A stretch of 64,000 nucleotides of DNA from Desulfuromonadales bacterium (GCA_029210745.1 JARGFI010000001.1:62001-126000); one strand, 5' to 3'; counted from the stretch's first letter, positions 38,763-49,348 are shown. Notes: generated by a model not told the origin, from the sequence alone. A program made the numbers and translations.

Positions 38763-40037
38763 TTATCGACTAAAAACTATTTTACCACCGACAATGGTAC
38801 AGGTCGCCGCACCCTTCATTTTACGTCCGGTGAACGGCGTGTTCCTGCTTTTTGATTTCAGCTCTTCGCGCACCACGGTCCACTTTAGTGATGGGTCGAT
38901 AACGGTTACATCCGCCGGAGCAGCTATCTCCAGCGTCCCGCGGGGAATGTTGAGTGCGTGAGCCGGACCGCAACTGAGCAACGCAACCGCACGCGGCAAA
39001 TCGATTGTCCCTGCGGCGACCAGCTCCAGCGTCAGCGGCAGTGCCGTTTCCAGCCCGACGATGCCGTTCATGGCGATACGGAACTCGACATTTTTCTCGT
39101 CGATATGGTGCGGAGCGTGATCGGTCGCGATGGCATCGATGGTGCCATCTGCCAGTCCGGCGCAAATTGCCGCAACATCTGCGGCGCTGCGCAGGGGCGG
39201 ATTCATTTTGGCGTCGGTGTTGTAACCACGCACCGCCTCATCGGTCAGAGTAAAATGGTGCGGAGTCGCTTCACAGGTCACGTTGACCCCACGCGCTTTG
39301 GCCTGCCGGACAATGTCGACTCCACCTTTGGTCGATATGTGCGCCACATGCAGACGTCCACCGGTGAATTCAGCGAGCATCACGTCGCGTGCCGTCATGG
39401 TATCTTCAGCAACCCAGGGAATCCCTTTCAAACCTAGTTCGGTGGCCACAAAACCGTCGTTCATGACCCCCTCCCCGACCAGCGACAGATCTTCGGTATG
39501 GGAAACAACCGTTATGCCGAAAGGACGGGAATATTCCAGGGCGCGACGCATGACCTCGCCGTCACTGACCGGTCGACCATCATCAGAGACCGCCAGACAT
39601 CCCGCTTCCTTGAGTTCCCCCATCTCGCTGAGGGTTTCCCCGGCCATTCCTTTGGTGATGGCACCGATCGGAAAAACGTTGCAATAGCCGTCGTTTTTCG
39701 CCTTGTTGATGATGTATTGGGTCACCGCTTTATTATCATTCACCGGCTTGGTATTCGGCATACACGCCACCGAGGTAAAACCGCCGGCGACCGCCGCTAA
39801 TGTGCCGGTGACAATATCCTCTTTGTATTCCAGTCCCGGATCGCGCAAATGGACGTGAATATCGATCAGCCCCGGAGTCACCAGCTGACCGGTGGCGTCA
39901 ATCACCTGATCAGCCGCTTTGGTGTCAATCGTTGTTTCAATGGCCGCGATTTTGCCGTCCTCGATCAGCAGATCCGCAACCTGGTCAAAATTTCGAGAAG
40001 GATCGATAACTCTGCCGCCTTTTATCAGGATTTTCAT
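38763..40037 (-). CDS. pyrC: dihydroorotase
   Basis: 424 residues from ATG 40037 (a longer frame upstream is not needed). It cyclises carbamoyl aspartate. Class I (long) dihydroorotase features are seen: metal-binding HVHLRDPG, the EATPHHF segment, and DHAPHH for the catalytic aspartate. No lesion. It lies 46 bp after pyrB. Confidence 0.96.
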   Translation of the reverse strand: MKILIKGGRVIDPSRNFDQVADLLIEDGKIAAIETTIDTKAADQVIDATGQLVTPGLIDIHVHLRDPGLEYKEDIVTGTLAAVAGGFTSVACMPNTKPVNDNKAVTQYIINKAKNDGYCNVFPIGAITKGMAGETLSEMGELKEAGCLAVSDDGRPVSDGEVMRRALEYSRPFGITVVSHTEDLSLVGEGVMNDGFVATELGLKGIPWVAEDTMTARDVMLAEFTGGRLHVAHISTKGGVDIVRQAKARGVNVTCEATPHHFTLTDEAVRGYNTDAKMNPPLRSAADVAAICAGLADGTIDAIATDHAPHHIDEKNVEFRIAMNGIVGLETALPLTLELVAAGTIDLPRAVALLSCGPAHALNIPRGTLEIAAPADVTVIDPSLKWTVVREELKSKSRNTPFTGRKMKGAATCTIVGGKIVFSR

Positions 40038-40083
40038 AGTAGTCCTCACACTGTATGTTTTGAAATTTGAAAATAATGTTGAT

Positions 40084-41016
40084 TTATTCGACGGCCTGCT
40101 CGCCACCGCTGACCAGATAAAGTAAAGCCATACGCACAGCAACCCCGTTTTCTACCTGCCCGAGGATTACGTTCTGCGGCCCGTCGGCGACTGCGGAAGA
40201 AATTTCCACACCGCGATTCATCGGTCCGGGGTGCATGACAATCGCATCCGCTTTGGCGAGCTTGAGCACGTCATCGTTCAAACCGAAAAAGCGGGCATAT
40301 TCACGCAAGGTTGGTAGCAGCGTCATCCCCTGCCGTTCCAGCTGAATCCGCAGCATCATCACCACATCGGCATCCTTGACCGCTGCACGGATGTCATAAT
40401 GGACAGTGGCTCCAAGGCGTTCAATCCCGCTCGGCATCATCGTTCCGGGACCGGCAAGGTGAACATCAGCACCCATTTTATTAAGGGCGTAAAGGTTTGA
40501 ACGCACCACGCGACTGTGAGCGATATCGCCAACGATCGCGACTTTCAAACCATCAATTTTACCCTTGTGCTGACGCATCGTCAGTATATCAAGCAAGGCC
40601 TGACTGGGGTGTTCATGGGCACCGTCGCCGGCATTGATTACAGAGCAATTCAGCCGCTCGGCAAGATAGTGCGGCGCACCGGAATGACCGTGACGAATCA
40701 CGATAATGTCCGGATGCATCACCTCGATATTGCGGGCGGTATCTTCGAGGGTTTCCCCTTTGGTGACCGAAGATGCCGAACCAGAGATATTGACGGTGTC
40801 GGCAGAGAGCCGTTTTCCGGCAATTTCAAAGGACAAACGTGTTCGTGTGCTGTTTTCAAAAAAGGCGTTGATAATCGTTTTACCGCGCAAGGTCGGTACT
40901 TTTTTGATTGATCGCGTATTGATCTCACGAAAACTTTCAGCGGTATCCAGAATCAACTGGATATCCTCGCGGCTCAAATATTCGGTACCGAGAATGTGCT
41001 TGTGGTTGAATGCCAT
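40084..41016 (-). CDS. pyrB: aspartate carbamoyltransferase catalytic subunit
   Basis: 310 residues. PyrB condenses carbamoyl phosphate with aspartate. The phosphate-binding [12 protein letters not shown], the [11 protein letters not shown] motif and the aspartate-side [11 protein letters not shown] are diagnostic. No pyrI regulatory subunit follows, as in the Bacillus-type enzyme; the next gene is pyrC. It lies 16 bp after pyrR. Confidence 0.97.
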   Translation of the reverse strand: MAFNHKHILGTEYLSREDIQLILDTAESFREINTRSIKKVPTLRGKTIINAFFENSTRTRLSFEIAGKRLSADTVNISGSASSVTKGETLEDTARNIEVMHPDIIVIRHGHSGAPHYLAERLNCSVINAGDGAHEHPSQALLDILTMRQHKGKIDGLKVAIVGDIAHSRVVRSNLYALNKMGADVHLAGPGTMMPSGIERLGATVHYDIRAAVKDADVVMMLRIQLERQGMTLLPTLREYARFFGLNDDVLKLAKADAIVMHPGPMNRGVEISSAVADGPQNVILGQVENGVAVRMALLYLVSGGEQAVE

Positions 41017-41032
41017 GAGTATTGACCTCCCG

Positions 41033-41569
41033 TCAGGATTTGATCAGCCGCACTTCAAGCGGATTACGTTCCCCATCAAAAACCACATCAATCTTTTCAT
41101 TGATCGCTGTCGGCAGGTTCCGCCCGACAAAATCGGGGCGAATCGGTAATTCCCGATGGCCCCGATCGATCAGCACAGAAAGCTGAATCGCGCGCGGTCG
41201 GCCAAGATCCATCAAGGCATCCATCGCTGCACGAATGGTACGCCCGGTAAAGAGCACATCATCAACAAGGACGATCTTCATATCGTCAAGAGAAAAAGGA
41301 ATTTCTGTCTTGCCGATCGGCTTGCTACCACGCGAATCGAGATCGTCACGATACATGGTAATGTCGATCGTTCCGAGCGGCACCTCGATATTTTCGATCG
41401 CGGCAATCTGGCGAGCCAGCAGTTTGGCAAGATCGTCACCACCACTGCGAATGCCCACCAAAGCAACATTCTCCACCCCCTTGTTGCGTTCGATAATCTC
41501 GTGCGCAATCCGGGTCAAGGCGCGGCGTACACCGGCTTTGTCCAAAATCAAGGTTCCCTGTTCAGCCAT
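41033..41569 (-). CDS. pyrR: bifunctional pyr operon regulator / uracil phosphoribosyltransferase PyrR
   Basis: 178 residues. PyrR binds UMP/UTP and then the leader RNA, favouring the terminator; it also has weak UPRTase activity. The PRPP motif [20 protein letters not shown] is clear, and [11 protein letters not shown] and [14 protein letters not shown] are typical. The ATG is preceded by GGAGGTGAT. A PyrR-type leader (binding element and attenuator) lies immediately upstream, so regulation can be read from the sequence. Confidence 0.97.
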   Translation of the reverse strand: MAEQGTLILDKAGVRRALTRIAHEIIERNKGVENVALVGIRSGGDDLAKLLARQIAAIENIEVPLGTIDITMYRDDLDSRGSKPIGKTEIPFSLDDMKIVLVDDVLFTGRTIRAAMDALMDLGRPRAIQLSVLIDRGHRELPIRPDFVGRNLPTAINEKIDVVFDGERNPLEVRLIKS

Positions 41570-41600
41570 CGCAAATCACCTCCGAAATGGTTTCCAAGAC

Positions 41601-41636
41601 AAAAAAATACCTCTCCACACCATGGTGAAAAGGTAT
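41601..41636 (-). terminator. pyr operon attenuator terminator
   Basis: On the minus strand ATACCT (41636-41631) pairs with AGGTAT (41613-41608) around an inner CACCATGGTG palindrome; seven T follow. It is 32 bp upstream of pyrR and would be formed when PyrR is bound. Confidence 0.82.
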
Positions 41637-41690
41637 CCGACTTCTCTTTTAATTGTTCTACGTCTGGCACGTTCACGGCTGGCCACCTTT

Positions 41691-41710
41691 GTCAATCTCT
41701 CGGGACTGAC
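41691..41710 (-). promoter_or_regulatory. PyrR-binding RNA element in the pyr leader
   Basis: Read on the minus strand, GTCA pairs with TGAC around AGTCCCGAGAGATT, a match to the PyrR recognition loop (ARUCCNGNGAGGYU). It would act as the anti-antiterminator stabilised by PyrR-UMP, upstream of the attenuator. Confidence 0.8.
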
Positions 41711-41757
41711 TTAAAAGGGACAAAAGATAAAAGCTGAAGGTATTGCAAATTTTGGTG

Positions 41758-41786
41758 ACTATATCAGCACCATACCGGCAAGTCAA
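41758..41786 (-). promoter_or_regulatory. sigma-70 promoter of the pyr operon
   Basis: On the minus strand TTGACT (41781-41786) and TATAGT (41758-41763) are 17 bp apart. Transcription would start about 45 bp before the PyrR element and 180 bp before pyrR, leaving a leader that contains both the PyrR site and the attenuator. Confidence 0.8.
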
Positions 41787-41870
41787 CGGCAAACAGAAGT
41801 CATATTACAATCAGTTCTCAACCGCGCCAGGACCAGGGGGGACCACATGAGGAAGCTGGGCTAAAATGTC

Positions 41871-41899
41871 TTGACCAGCGGTCGTCAATTCGCTATCAT
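41871..41899 (+). promoter_or_regulatory. sigma-70 promoter of gap
   Basis: TTGACC (41871-41876) and TATCAT (41894-41899), 17 bp apart, lie 67 bp before the gap start codon. It is divergent from the pyr promoter, with about 85 bp between the two -35 boxes. Confidence 0.7.
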
Positions 41900-41912
41900 C
41901 CGCTGATTTTAA

Positions 41913-42968
<1,056 letters not shown>

Positions 42969-42987
42969 ATTCTGTTAAACATTTGAG

Positions 42988-43015
42988 GGGCAGGGTAGCG
43001 TACCCTGCCCTTTTT
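42988..43015 (+). terminator. intrinsic terminator between gap and pgk
   Basis: GGGCAGGGTA (42988-42997) pairs perfectly with TACCCTGCCC (43001-43010) around GCG, followed by TTTTT. It lies 19 bp after gap and 25 bp before pgk. Confidence 0.9.
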
Positions 43016-43039
43016 ATTTTTTGTGGAGAAATGTGTACC

Positions 43040-44233
43040 ATGTTGAACAAACTGAAAGTCACCGACCTGGATGTTGCCGGTAAACGGGTTTTCTGTCGCG
43101 TTGACTTTAACGTTCCACGTGATAACGAGGGCAAGGTAACGGACAATACCCGGATTATTGCCACGCTGCCAACCATTCAGATGCTTATCGAGCGCGGCGC
43201 CCGGGTTATCCTGGCCTCACACATGGGCCGTCCGAAGGGGATCCCGAAGGAAGAATTCAGTTTGCGCGGGGTTGCACCGCAACTGGCTGATTTGCTTGGA
43301 AAACCGGTGGTCATGGCTCCGGACTGCATTGGCCCGGAGGTCGAAAAATTGGTGGCGGCAATGCATGTCGGCGATGTGTTGTTGCTCGAAAACGTGCGCT
43401 TTCACAAGGGCGAAACTGATAATGATCCTGCATTTGCCAAACAACTGGCAGCATTGGCTGATGTCTATGTCAATAATGCGTTCGGCACGGCCCACCGCGC
43501 CCATGCGTCAACCGAAGGGATCACTCATTTTCTGCCGCAATCGGCCTGTGGCCTGCTCCTTGAAAAGGAGATCCACTACCTTGGGCAAGCATTGTCCGGA
43601 GCAAAAAAACCGTTCGTTGCAATCCTCGGTGGTGCCAAGGTAAGTGATAAAATCCCGGTGATTGAAAGCTTGCTCGACAAAATCGACACCCTGTTGATCG
43701 GTGGCGGCATGGCCTACACCTTCCTGAAAGCCAAGGGGTTTGATGTCGGCGCATCGTTAGTCGAGGCGGAGCGACTGGAACTGGCGGAGAGGCTGATGAT
43801 TCAGGCCGCGGAAAAAGGGGTTGAATTTTTGTTGCCAACCGACCATGTTATCGCAGATCGTTTCGCCGCCGACGCTCAATCTAAAATTTGCGCCAACGGC
43901 GATTTTGCCGACGACTGGATGGCGCTTGATATCGGACCGCAGACCATTGAGTGCTATGCCCATGTTTTATCCACCGCCGCGACGGTGATCTGGAACGGCC
44001 CGATGGGGGTTTTCGAATTCCCGGCTTTTTCCAAAGGAACCTTCGCCATAGCCAGAGCGCTGGCAGAAGCTGATAATGTTTCAATTGTCGGTGGAGGTGA
44101 TTCGGTTGCCGCGGTTACTCAGGCAGGGTTGAGTGACCGTATGACCCACATCTCCACCGGTGGTGGCGCATCACTTGAGTTCCTCGAAGGCAAACAGCTG
44201 CCAGGGATTGCCGCTCTGTCAGACTGTAAATAA
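43040..44233 (+). CDS. pgk: phosphoglycerate kinase
   Basis: 397 residues from ATG 43040; ATG 43031 is in frame but crowds the GGAG site. It transfers phosphate between 1,3-bisphosphoglycerate and [24 protein letters not shown] and the nucleotide-binding GGGDSVAAV are visible. It probably shares regulation with gap but sits beyond a terminator, so it needs read-through or a promoter of its own that I could not see. Confidence 0.97.
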   Translation: MLNKLKVTDLDVAGKRVFCRVDFNVPRDNEGKVTDNTRIIATLPTIQMLIERGARVILASHMGRPKGIPKEEFSLRGVAPQLADLLGKPVVMAPDCIGPEVEKLVAAMHVGDVLLLENVRFHKGETDNDPAFAKQLAALADVYVNNAFGTAHRAHASTEGITHFLPQSACGLLLEKEIHYLGQALSGAKKPFVAILGGAKVSDKIPVIESLLDKIDTLLIGGGMAYTFLKAKGFDVGASLVEAERLELAERLMIQAAEKGVEFLLPTDHVIADRFAADAQSKICANGDFADDWMALDIGPQTIECYAHVLSTAATVIWNGPMGVFEFPAFSKGTFAIARALAEADNVSIVGGGDSVAAVTQAGLSDRMTHISTGGGASLEFLEGKQLPGIAALSDCK

Positions 44234-44256
44234 TCGTTCAGCAGGAGTATACAACT

Positions 44257-45018
44257 ATGCGTAAACCGATCATCGCCGGAAACTGGAAACTGCACAATAC
44301 CATCCCGGAAGCCCTTGATCTTGTCGAAGCACTCAAAAAGGGGCTTGCGAATCAGACCCGTGTTGACGTTATTGTTGCCCCCGTTTTTACTGCTTTGGCA
44401 GCGGTTGCCGACGCGACGAGCGGTACGGGAATTGCCGTTGCCGCACAGAACTGCTACCCGGAGGCCAGCGGCGCATTCACCGGTGAAGTATCACCCGCCC
44501 TGCTCCGTGGAGTCGGTTGTAAATATGTGATTATCGGTCATTCTGAACGGCGGCAACTGTTCCACGAGAGTGACGAATTCATCAACAAAAAAATTAAAGC
44601 GGTTATCGCCGGAGGGCTTGCGGCGATCTTGTGTGTCGGGGAAACCCTTGAACAACGTGATAGCGGCGCGATGATGGAGATTCTTCACGATCAGGTGCGC
44701 AAGGGACTTGCCGGTCTCACGGCGGTTGATATGCAACAGGTCGTCATTGCCTACGAGCCGGTCTGGGCAATCGGAACAGGTAAAACCGCGTCAGCCGATC
44801 AGGCCGAAGAGGTACATTCTTTCCTGCGCGGAACTCTCGCCGGTATTTTTGACAAGTCAACCTCGGAGCAAACCCGCATCATCTATGGTGGCAGTGTCAA
44901 GCCTGACAATATCGATGGATTGATGGAACGCGCTGATATCGACGGGGCACTGGTCGGTGGAGCAAGCATGAAAGCGGCCGATTTTTTGAGATTGATTCAT
45001 TTCCAACAGCCCGAATAA
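44257..45018 (+). CDS. tpiA: triosephosphate isomerase
   Basis: 253 residues. Catalytic residues are evident: Asn-Lys in GNWKLH, the histidine in IGHSERR and the glutamate in AYEPVWAIGTGK. Full length. It lies 23 bp after pgk and completes the lower-glycolysis cluster. Confidence 0.97.
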   Translation: MRKPIIAGNWKLHNTIPEALDLVEALKKGLANQTRVDVIVAPVFTALAAVADATSGTGIAVAAQNCYPEASGAFTGEVSPALLRGVGCKYVIIGHSERRQLFHESDEFINKKIKAVIAGGLAAILCVGETLEQRDSGAMMEILHDQVRKGLAGLTAVDMQQVVIAYEPVWAIGTGKTASADQAEEVHSFLRGTLAGIFDKSTSEQTRIIYGGSVKPDNIDGLMERADIDGALVGGASMKAADFLRLIHFQQPE

Positions 45019-45101
45019 GTTTTTCACCTTGTTCGGGGATGGCCTTTATGTTAAAGTGCGCGACCCTGAAAAGACCAAGTTAAATAGGAGTTTATTTCTA
45101 C

Positions 45102-45431
45102 ATGACCACACTACTTATCGGATTGCATGTTGTTGTTTGTTTTATGCTCATCGTCATTGTTCTGCTCCAGGCCGGGAAAGGCGCTGAAATTGGTGCTTCG
45201 TTCGGTGCTGGCTCCAGCCAGACAGTGTTCGGTGCCTCCGCCGGCAAAAGCTTCATGAGCCGTTTAACCACCATGACAGCAGTTATCTTCATGCTGACCA
45301 GCCTGACACTGGCTTATTTCTACGGCAAACCGGGATCAAGCAGTATCATGCCTGAGAGTATCTCCCCCCCGGCTCAACAGTCATCGCTGCCGACGGCTCC
45401 GGCCCCCGCGCCGCCCGCAACCAAAGAATAA
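45102..45431 (+). CDS. secG: preprotein translocase subunit SecG
   Basis: 109 residues. Two transmembrane helices (TLLIGLHVVVCFMLIVIVLLQ and MTAVIFMLTSLTLAYFYG) flank the conserved cytosolic loop GKGAEIGASFGAGSSQTVFGA. It aids SecYE-SecA protein export. The C-terminal Pro/Ala-rich tail is longer than in E. coli but common in related bacteria. The tpiA-secG-tRNA-Leu order is a familiar one. Confidence 0.93.
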   Translation: MTTLLIGLHVVVCFMLIVIVLLQAGKGAEIGASFGAGSSQTVFGASAGKSFMSRLTTMTAVIFMLTSLTLAYFYGKPGSSSIMPESISPPAQQSSLPTAPAPAPPATKE

Positions 45432-45446
45432 TCGGGTACAAAACGG

Positions 45447-45475
45447 TTGACAGCTTTTGGTTAAATCAGTATAAA
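45447..45475 (+). promoter_or_regulatory. promoter of tRNA-Leu
   Basis: TTGACA (45447-45452) and TATAAA (45470-45475) are 17 bp apart, 9 bp before the tRNA. Confidence 0.75.
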
Positions 45476-45484
45476 TACATCCGC

Positions 45485-45571
45485 GCCGAAGTGGTGGAAT
45501 TGGTAGACACGCACGCTTGAGGGGCGTGTGTTCGAAAGGACGTGCGAGTTCGAGTCTCGCCTTCGGCACCA
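45485..45571 (+). tRNA. tRNA-Leu (anticodon GAG)
   Basis: An 87-nt type II tRNA: acceptor stem GCCGAAG/CTTCGGC, anticodon arm CACGC-TTGAGGG-GCGTG, a long variable arm, a T-arm with GTTCGAGTC and an encoded CCA. Positions 34-36 read GAG, decoding CTC leucine. It borders the accessory island that begins about 70 bp on. Confidence 0.96.
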
Positions 45572-45610
45572 ATCAGTTAATAATCGAAAGAAGTCCAGAT
45601 AAATCCTGAA

Positions 45611-45636
45611 AAACCCGCTGATCAAGCGGGTTTTTT
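45611..45636 (+). terminator. intrinsic terminator after tRNA-Leu
   Basis: AAACCCGCT (45611-45619) pairs with AGCGGGTTT (45625-45633) around a 5-base loop and a six-base T-run. Confidence 0.9.
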
Positions 45637-45697
45637 GCTGTTCAACTATTTTTTCCAGCCAACCATCTTCACCCCCCCCTGCCCTTCTATCCTGCTC

Positions 45698-45807
45698 CAT
45701 TCCGGTCACGCATTTCAGCCTGTTATGTTTTTCAGGCCGAGCCAATGAAAGCCGCCAACAGGTCTTTTTTCTTCAAGAACTCGTTAACCTCTGATAGAGT
45801 GAGGCGG
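45698..45807 (+). repeat. shared upstream element, copy 1 (before RecQ/DprA)
   Basis: The core 45757-45807 is a 51-bp stretch matching copy 2 (50420-50470) at 43 of 51 positions without gaps. A second block, 45698-45716, matches 50369-50387 in 16 of 19 positions. The conserved parts include AACAGGTCTTTTT, CTTCAAGAA and TGATAGAGT. The last could be a -10-like element. It lies about 140 bp before the helicase gene. Confidence 0.75.
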
Positions 45808-45926
45808 TTCTGAAAGCATTTAATGTCATACGCTTGAGTTCAGAGGCCGATCTCAAGGCCTGTTTGTCAGAATTGGAAGCGGTCATCAAAACCGCCCTGC
45901 AAGACGGGCCGGTGAGGGTCCGTTGA
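45798..45926 (+). pseudogene. possible 3' fragment of an unidentified gene
   Basis: The frame from 45798 has no start codon; it reads about 42 residues, including LSSEADLKACLSELEAVIK, and stops at 45924-45926. The composition looks coding and the end (helix, then a short basic strand PVRVR) resembles the C-terminal tails of large P-loop proteins in BREX-type loci, from memory only. It may be the tail of a deleted gene upstream of the helicase. Low confidence. Confidence 0.3.
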
Positions 45927-45946
45927 TCGCAGGTGGGGGATCAGAC

Positions 45947-48052
45947 ATGCAACCAAGAGCATTGGAATTATTAAGGAGAGCCCTAAATAATACGCAGGCG
46001 GTCTTTCGGGACGGCCAGTGGCAGAGTATTCAAGGGCTGCTAGAACGCAAGCGGATTCTGGTCGTGCAGAGAACCGGATGGGGCAAAAGCGTCGTCTACT
46101 TTCTCGCCACCAGGCTGCTTCGCGACCAGGGGGCCGGACCGACATTGCTCATCTCTCCGCTGCTCTCCCTGATGCGCAACCAGCTTGAAGCCGCCGAACG
46201 GATCGGCATCACCGCCAGGACGATCAACAGCAGCAATACCGACGATTGGGATCAGATAAAAGAGGATCTGCAGCAGGATCGTGTCGATCTCCTGCTGATT
46301 TCTCCGGAAAGACTGGCCAACGACGCTTTTCGGCAGGACGTTCTGGCTGATATCGCCAACAGGGTGGGCCTGTTCGTGGTCGATGAGGCCCATTGCATTT
46401 CCGACTGGGGGCATGATTTCCGCCCTGATTACCGGCGAATTACCCGCGTCCTGCAAGCCCTCCCCCCGAATGTCCCGGTCGTGGCTACCACAGCCACGGC
46501 CAATGACCGAGTGGTCGCTGATGTGATCTCACAGCTCGGCGACAACATCGTGCTCTCCCGTGGGCCCCTGACGCGCGAGAGTCTCAAACTGCAGAATATC
46601 AATATGCCCAGCCCGGCAGCCCGCATGGCCTGGTTGGCGGAAACGATTCCCACCCTGCCGGGCAGCGGAATCATCTACACTTTGACCCAACGCGATGCCG
46701 AACGATTGACGGAACTGCTCCAGATCAACCAGATCAAAGCCAAAGCTTACCACGCCGGTATCCCCAATAACGAAGACGGCACCTCGGCAAGAGAGGCGAT
46801 GGAACAGCAGCTTCTCAACAACGAGATCAAAGTCCTGGTGGCGACCGTCGCCTTGGGGATGGGTTTCGACAAACCGGACCTGGGGTTCGTCATCCACTTC
46901 CAGCGCCCCGCTTCGGTTGTCCATTATTACCAGCAGGTCGGCCGGGCCGGTCGCGCGGTTGATGAAGCCTTTGGAGTGCTGCTCTGCGGCGAGGAAGACG
47001 ACCACATCGCCGATTTTTTCATCCGCAGCGCTTTTCCGCCCCAGGATCATGTCTCGGCGATTCTCGGTGCTCTCGATCAAACGGATGGGCTATCGATTCC
47101 GGCCATGCAGAGGGAACTGAACCTGCGCCAGGGGCAGATTGAAAAAACGCTTAAATTCCTGACCGTCGAATCTCCCTCACCGGTCACCAAGATCGGGTCG
47201 AAGTGGCATGTCACCGCCGCCGCTGCCACCTACAGGGTCAACCAGGATTATGTGGATGCGATCATTGCGATCCGCCGCGAAGAGCAGGCACAGATGCAGG
47301 CGTACATGACCCATCAAGGCTGCCTGATGCAGTTTCTCGCCCAGGCCCTCGATGATCCGAACCCGCAAGCGTGCGGTCGATGTAAAAACTGCAACCCGGA
47401 CCTGCTGTTGTCTGAAGGTTACAATGACGCGCTCGCCAACCGGGCCGCACTGTTCCTGAAAAGGAGTTACCAACCGATCGATCCGCGCAAAAAATGGCCC
47501 GCAGCCAATATCTTTGCGCATTACCCGTTCGGAGGTTCGAACATCCCCGCAGAACTGCAAGCCGCCGAAGGCCGGGCCTTAAGCCTCTGGCGTGATGCGG
47601 GCTGGGGGCAGCTCGTCGCTTCGGGCAAGCACGAAACCGATCATTTTGCCGACGAGCTGGTCACGGCCTGTGCCGAGATGATCGCGCAGTGGCAGCCCGA
47701 CCCGGCGCCGAAATGGGTGACCTGCATCCCCTCGCAGCGGCATCCCAACCTGGTGCCCGATTTCGCCCGGCGTCTGGCGGACGCGCTCCATCTCAAGTTT
47801 GTCCCGTGCATCGAAAAGGTGCGGGACCACCAGCAACAGAAATTCATGGAGAACAGCTACCAGCAAGCGAAGAATCTGGATGGTGCTTTTCAGGTCAACC
47901 TCGAACCCAAAGCCTGGAGCCCCTGCCTGTTGGTGGATGATATGGTTGACTCGCGCTGGACGTTCACGGTTGCCGCTGCTTTGTTGCGCCAGGCTGGAGT
48001 TGCCGCCGTGCACCCCCTGGCGTTGGCACTCAATTCCCCCCGCATGGATTAA
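45947..48052 (+). CDS. RecQ-family helicase with C-terminal phosphoribosyltransferase-like domain
   Basis: 701 residues from ATG 45947, with AGGTGGGGG upstream. The N-terminal half is a RecQ-type superfamily 2 motor: QRTGWGKS (41-48), VVDEAHCISDWGHDFRP (about 144-160), TATAN and QQVGRAGRA. A CGRCKNC zinc-binding pair is near 475. The last 150 residues are not the usual RQC/HRDC part but end in LVDDMVDSRWTFTVAAALLRQ (about 660), a PRPP-binding-type loop as in phosphoribosyltransferases; the usual catalytic Gly/Thr pattern is slightly altered (DSRWT for DSGWT). It is followed after 3 bp by a DprA-like gene. Probably a DNA-defence helicase; function inferred. Confidence 0.85.
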   Translation: MQPRALELLRRALNNTQAVFRDGQWQSIQGLLERKRILVVQRTGWGKSVVYFLATRLLRDQGAGPTLLISPLLSLMRNQLEAAERIGITARTINSSNTDDWDQIKEDLQQDRVDLLLISPERLANDAFRQDVLADIANRVGLFVVDEAHCISDWGHDFRPDYRRITRVLQALPPNVPVVATTATANDRVVADVISQLGDNIVLSRGPLTRESLKLQNINMPSPAARMAWLAETIPTLPGSGIIYTLTQRDAERLTELLQINQIKAKAYHAGIPNNEDGTSAREAMEQQLLNNEIKVLVATVALGMGFDKPDLGFVIHFQRPASVVHYYQQVGRAGRAVDEAFGVLLCGEEDDHIADFFIRSAFPPQDHVSAILGALDQTDGLSIPAMQRELNLRQGQIEKTLKFLTVESPSPVTKIGSKWHVTAAAATYRVNQDYVDAIIAIRREEQAQMQAYMTHQGCLMQFLAQALDDPNPQACGRCKNCNPDLLLSEGYNDALANRAALFLKRSYQPIDPRKKWPAANIFAHYPFGGSNIPAELQAAEGRALSLWRDAGWGQLVASGKHETDHFADELVTACAEMIAQWQPDPAPKWVTCIPSQRHPNLVPDFARRLADALHLKFVPCIEKVRDHQQQKFMENSYQQAKNLDGAFQVNLEPKAWSPCLLVDDMVDSRWTFTVAAALLRQAGVAAVHPLALALNSPRMD

Positions 48053-48055
48053 CGT

Positions 48056-49348
48056 ATGACAAACTTCTTAACGAACGATACCAAAGCGATCATTCTGCTC
48101 TGCGGCATCCTGGGCAAGGATCGCTCAGCCGAGCCCCTCACCCAGACAGAATACAACAACCTCGCCCGCTGGCTGGTGCGCGAGCAATTGCGTCCTGAAG
48201 CGCTGCTGAGCATGGCCAACCTCGACGATGCCGCGGCCGGCGCCAAGATCAACCGGGAGAGACTTGGAAAGTTGCTCGGCAGAGGGGTGCAACTCGGTTT
48301 TGCCATTGAGGAATGGCAACGCAACGGTTTGTGGGTCATCAGTCGCAGCGATCCCGAGTACCCCGCCCGTTACAAGGGTCATCTCAAAGACAAGGCGCCG
48401 GCCCTGCTGTTCGGCGCTGGCGACAAGTCGCTGCTTCAGGGCGGGGGCCTGGCGATGGTCGGCTCCCGCGATGTGGACCGCGAGGGGGAAGAGTTCACCC
48501 GCCAGGTTGCGGAAACCTGCGCGCGCAATCGGATGCTGGTGGTTTCGGGGGGCGCGCGGGGGGTCGATCAGATCTCCATGCGCACCACACTTGAATCCGG
48601 TGGTCGAACCATCGGTGTTCTGGCAGAAAATCTGCTTAAAGCGAGCATTGAACGCCATGCCCGCCATGCCATCGCCGAAGGGCAGTTGCTGCTCATCTCC
48701 CCCTATCATCCTCAGGCGCGTTTTACCGTCGGCACGGCCATGGGGCGCAATAAGCTGATCTATGCCATGGCCGATTACGGGCTGGTGGTCAGTGCGGATT
48801 ACAAAAAGGGTGGTACCTGGGCCGGTGCCGAGGAAGAGTTGAAGCGGGATAAACCGCTTGCGGTGTTCGTCCGCACCCACGGGCAGATCCCCACCGGCAA
48901 CCGGAAGCTGCTCGATTTGGGCGCTCTGGAATGGCCGGCCACCATGCAACAGGACGATCTGTCCCAGCAGCTTGCCGTTTTGGCGGATAAACAACCAGAA
49001 TCTCAGACAGCCGTCAGGGAGACTGAAACACTCAACCTCTTTGATCATCAACCAAAACAGGTGACCGAAGTCCGTGAAGACCAACCGAAGATAAGCACAT
49101 CATCCAACACACCCACTGTAGCCGTTGAGTTCGAGCAAATTGAACCGGACCTGCCGGTCGCTGTCTACGCTGCCGTCCTGCCGGTCATCTTACACCATCT
49201 TCAAAAGCCGATGACCGTTGATGACTTGGCGGTGCAGCTGGATGTGACCAAAGGTCAACTGAATCTCTGGCTGAAAACGGCGGTCGAAGACGGCGCGGTC
49301 AAAAAGCACAACAAACCGGTTCGTTACTCTGCAAAGAAGGAGAAATAG
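48056..49348 (+). CDS. DprA-like (SLOG/Rossmann) protein with C-terminal winged-helix region
   Basis: 430 residues, 3 bp after the helicase gene. The DprA core is visible: GSRDVDREGEEF (about 136), VVSGGARGVDQIS (about 163-173) and KKGGTWAGAEEEL (about 250). These form the Rossmann-type DNA- or nucleotide-binding fold. A variable, Gln/Glu-rich linker leads to a C-terminal winged-helix-like segment (MTVDDLAVQLDVTKGQLNLWL, about 380-420), as in many DprA proteins. Ordinary DprA loads RecA on incoming DNA, but the coupling to a RecQ-phosphoribosyltransferase points to a defence role. Its stop abuts the next ATG. Confidence 0.85.
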   Translation: MTNFLTNDTKAIILLCGILGKDRSAEPLTQTEYNNLARWLVREQLRPEALLSMANLDDAAAGAKINRERLGKLLGRGVQLGFAIEEWQRNGLWVISRSDPEYPARYKGHLKDKAPALLFGAGDKSLLQGGGLAMVGSRDVDREGEEFTRQVAETCARNRMLVVSGGARGVDQISMRTTLESGGRTIGVLAENLLKASIERHARHAIAEGQLLLISPYHPQARFTVGTAMGRNKLIYAMADYGLVVSADYKKGGTWAGAEEELKRDKPLAVFVRTHGQIPTGNRKLLDLGALEWPATMQQDDLSQQLAVLADKQPESQTAVRETETLNLFDHQPKQVTEVREDQPKISTSSNTPTVAVEFEQIEPDLPVAVYAAVLPVILHHLQKPMTVDDLAVQLDVTKGQLNLWLKTAVEDGAVKKHNKPVRYSAKKEK

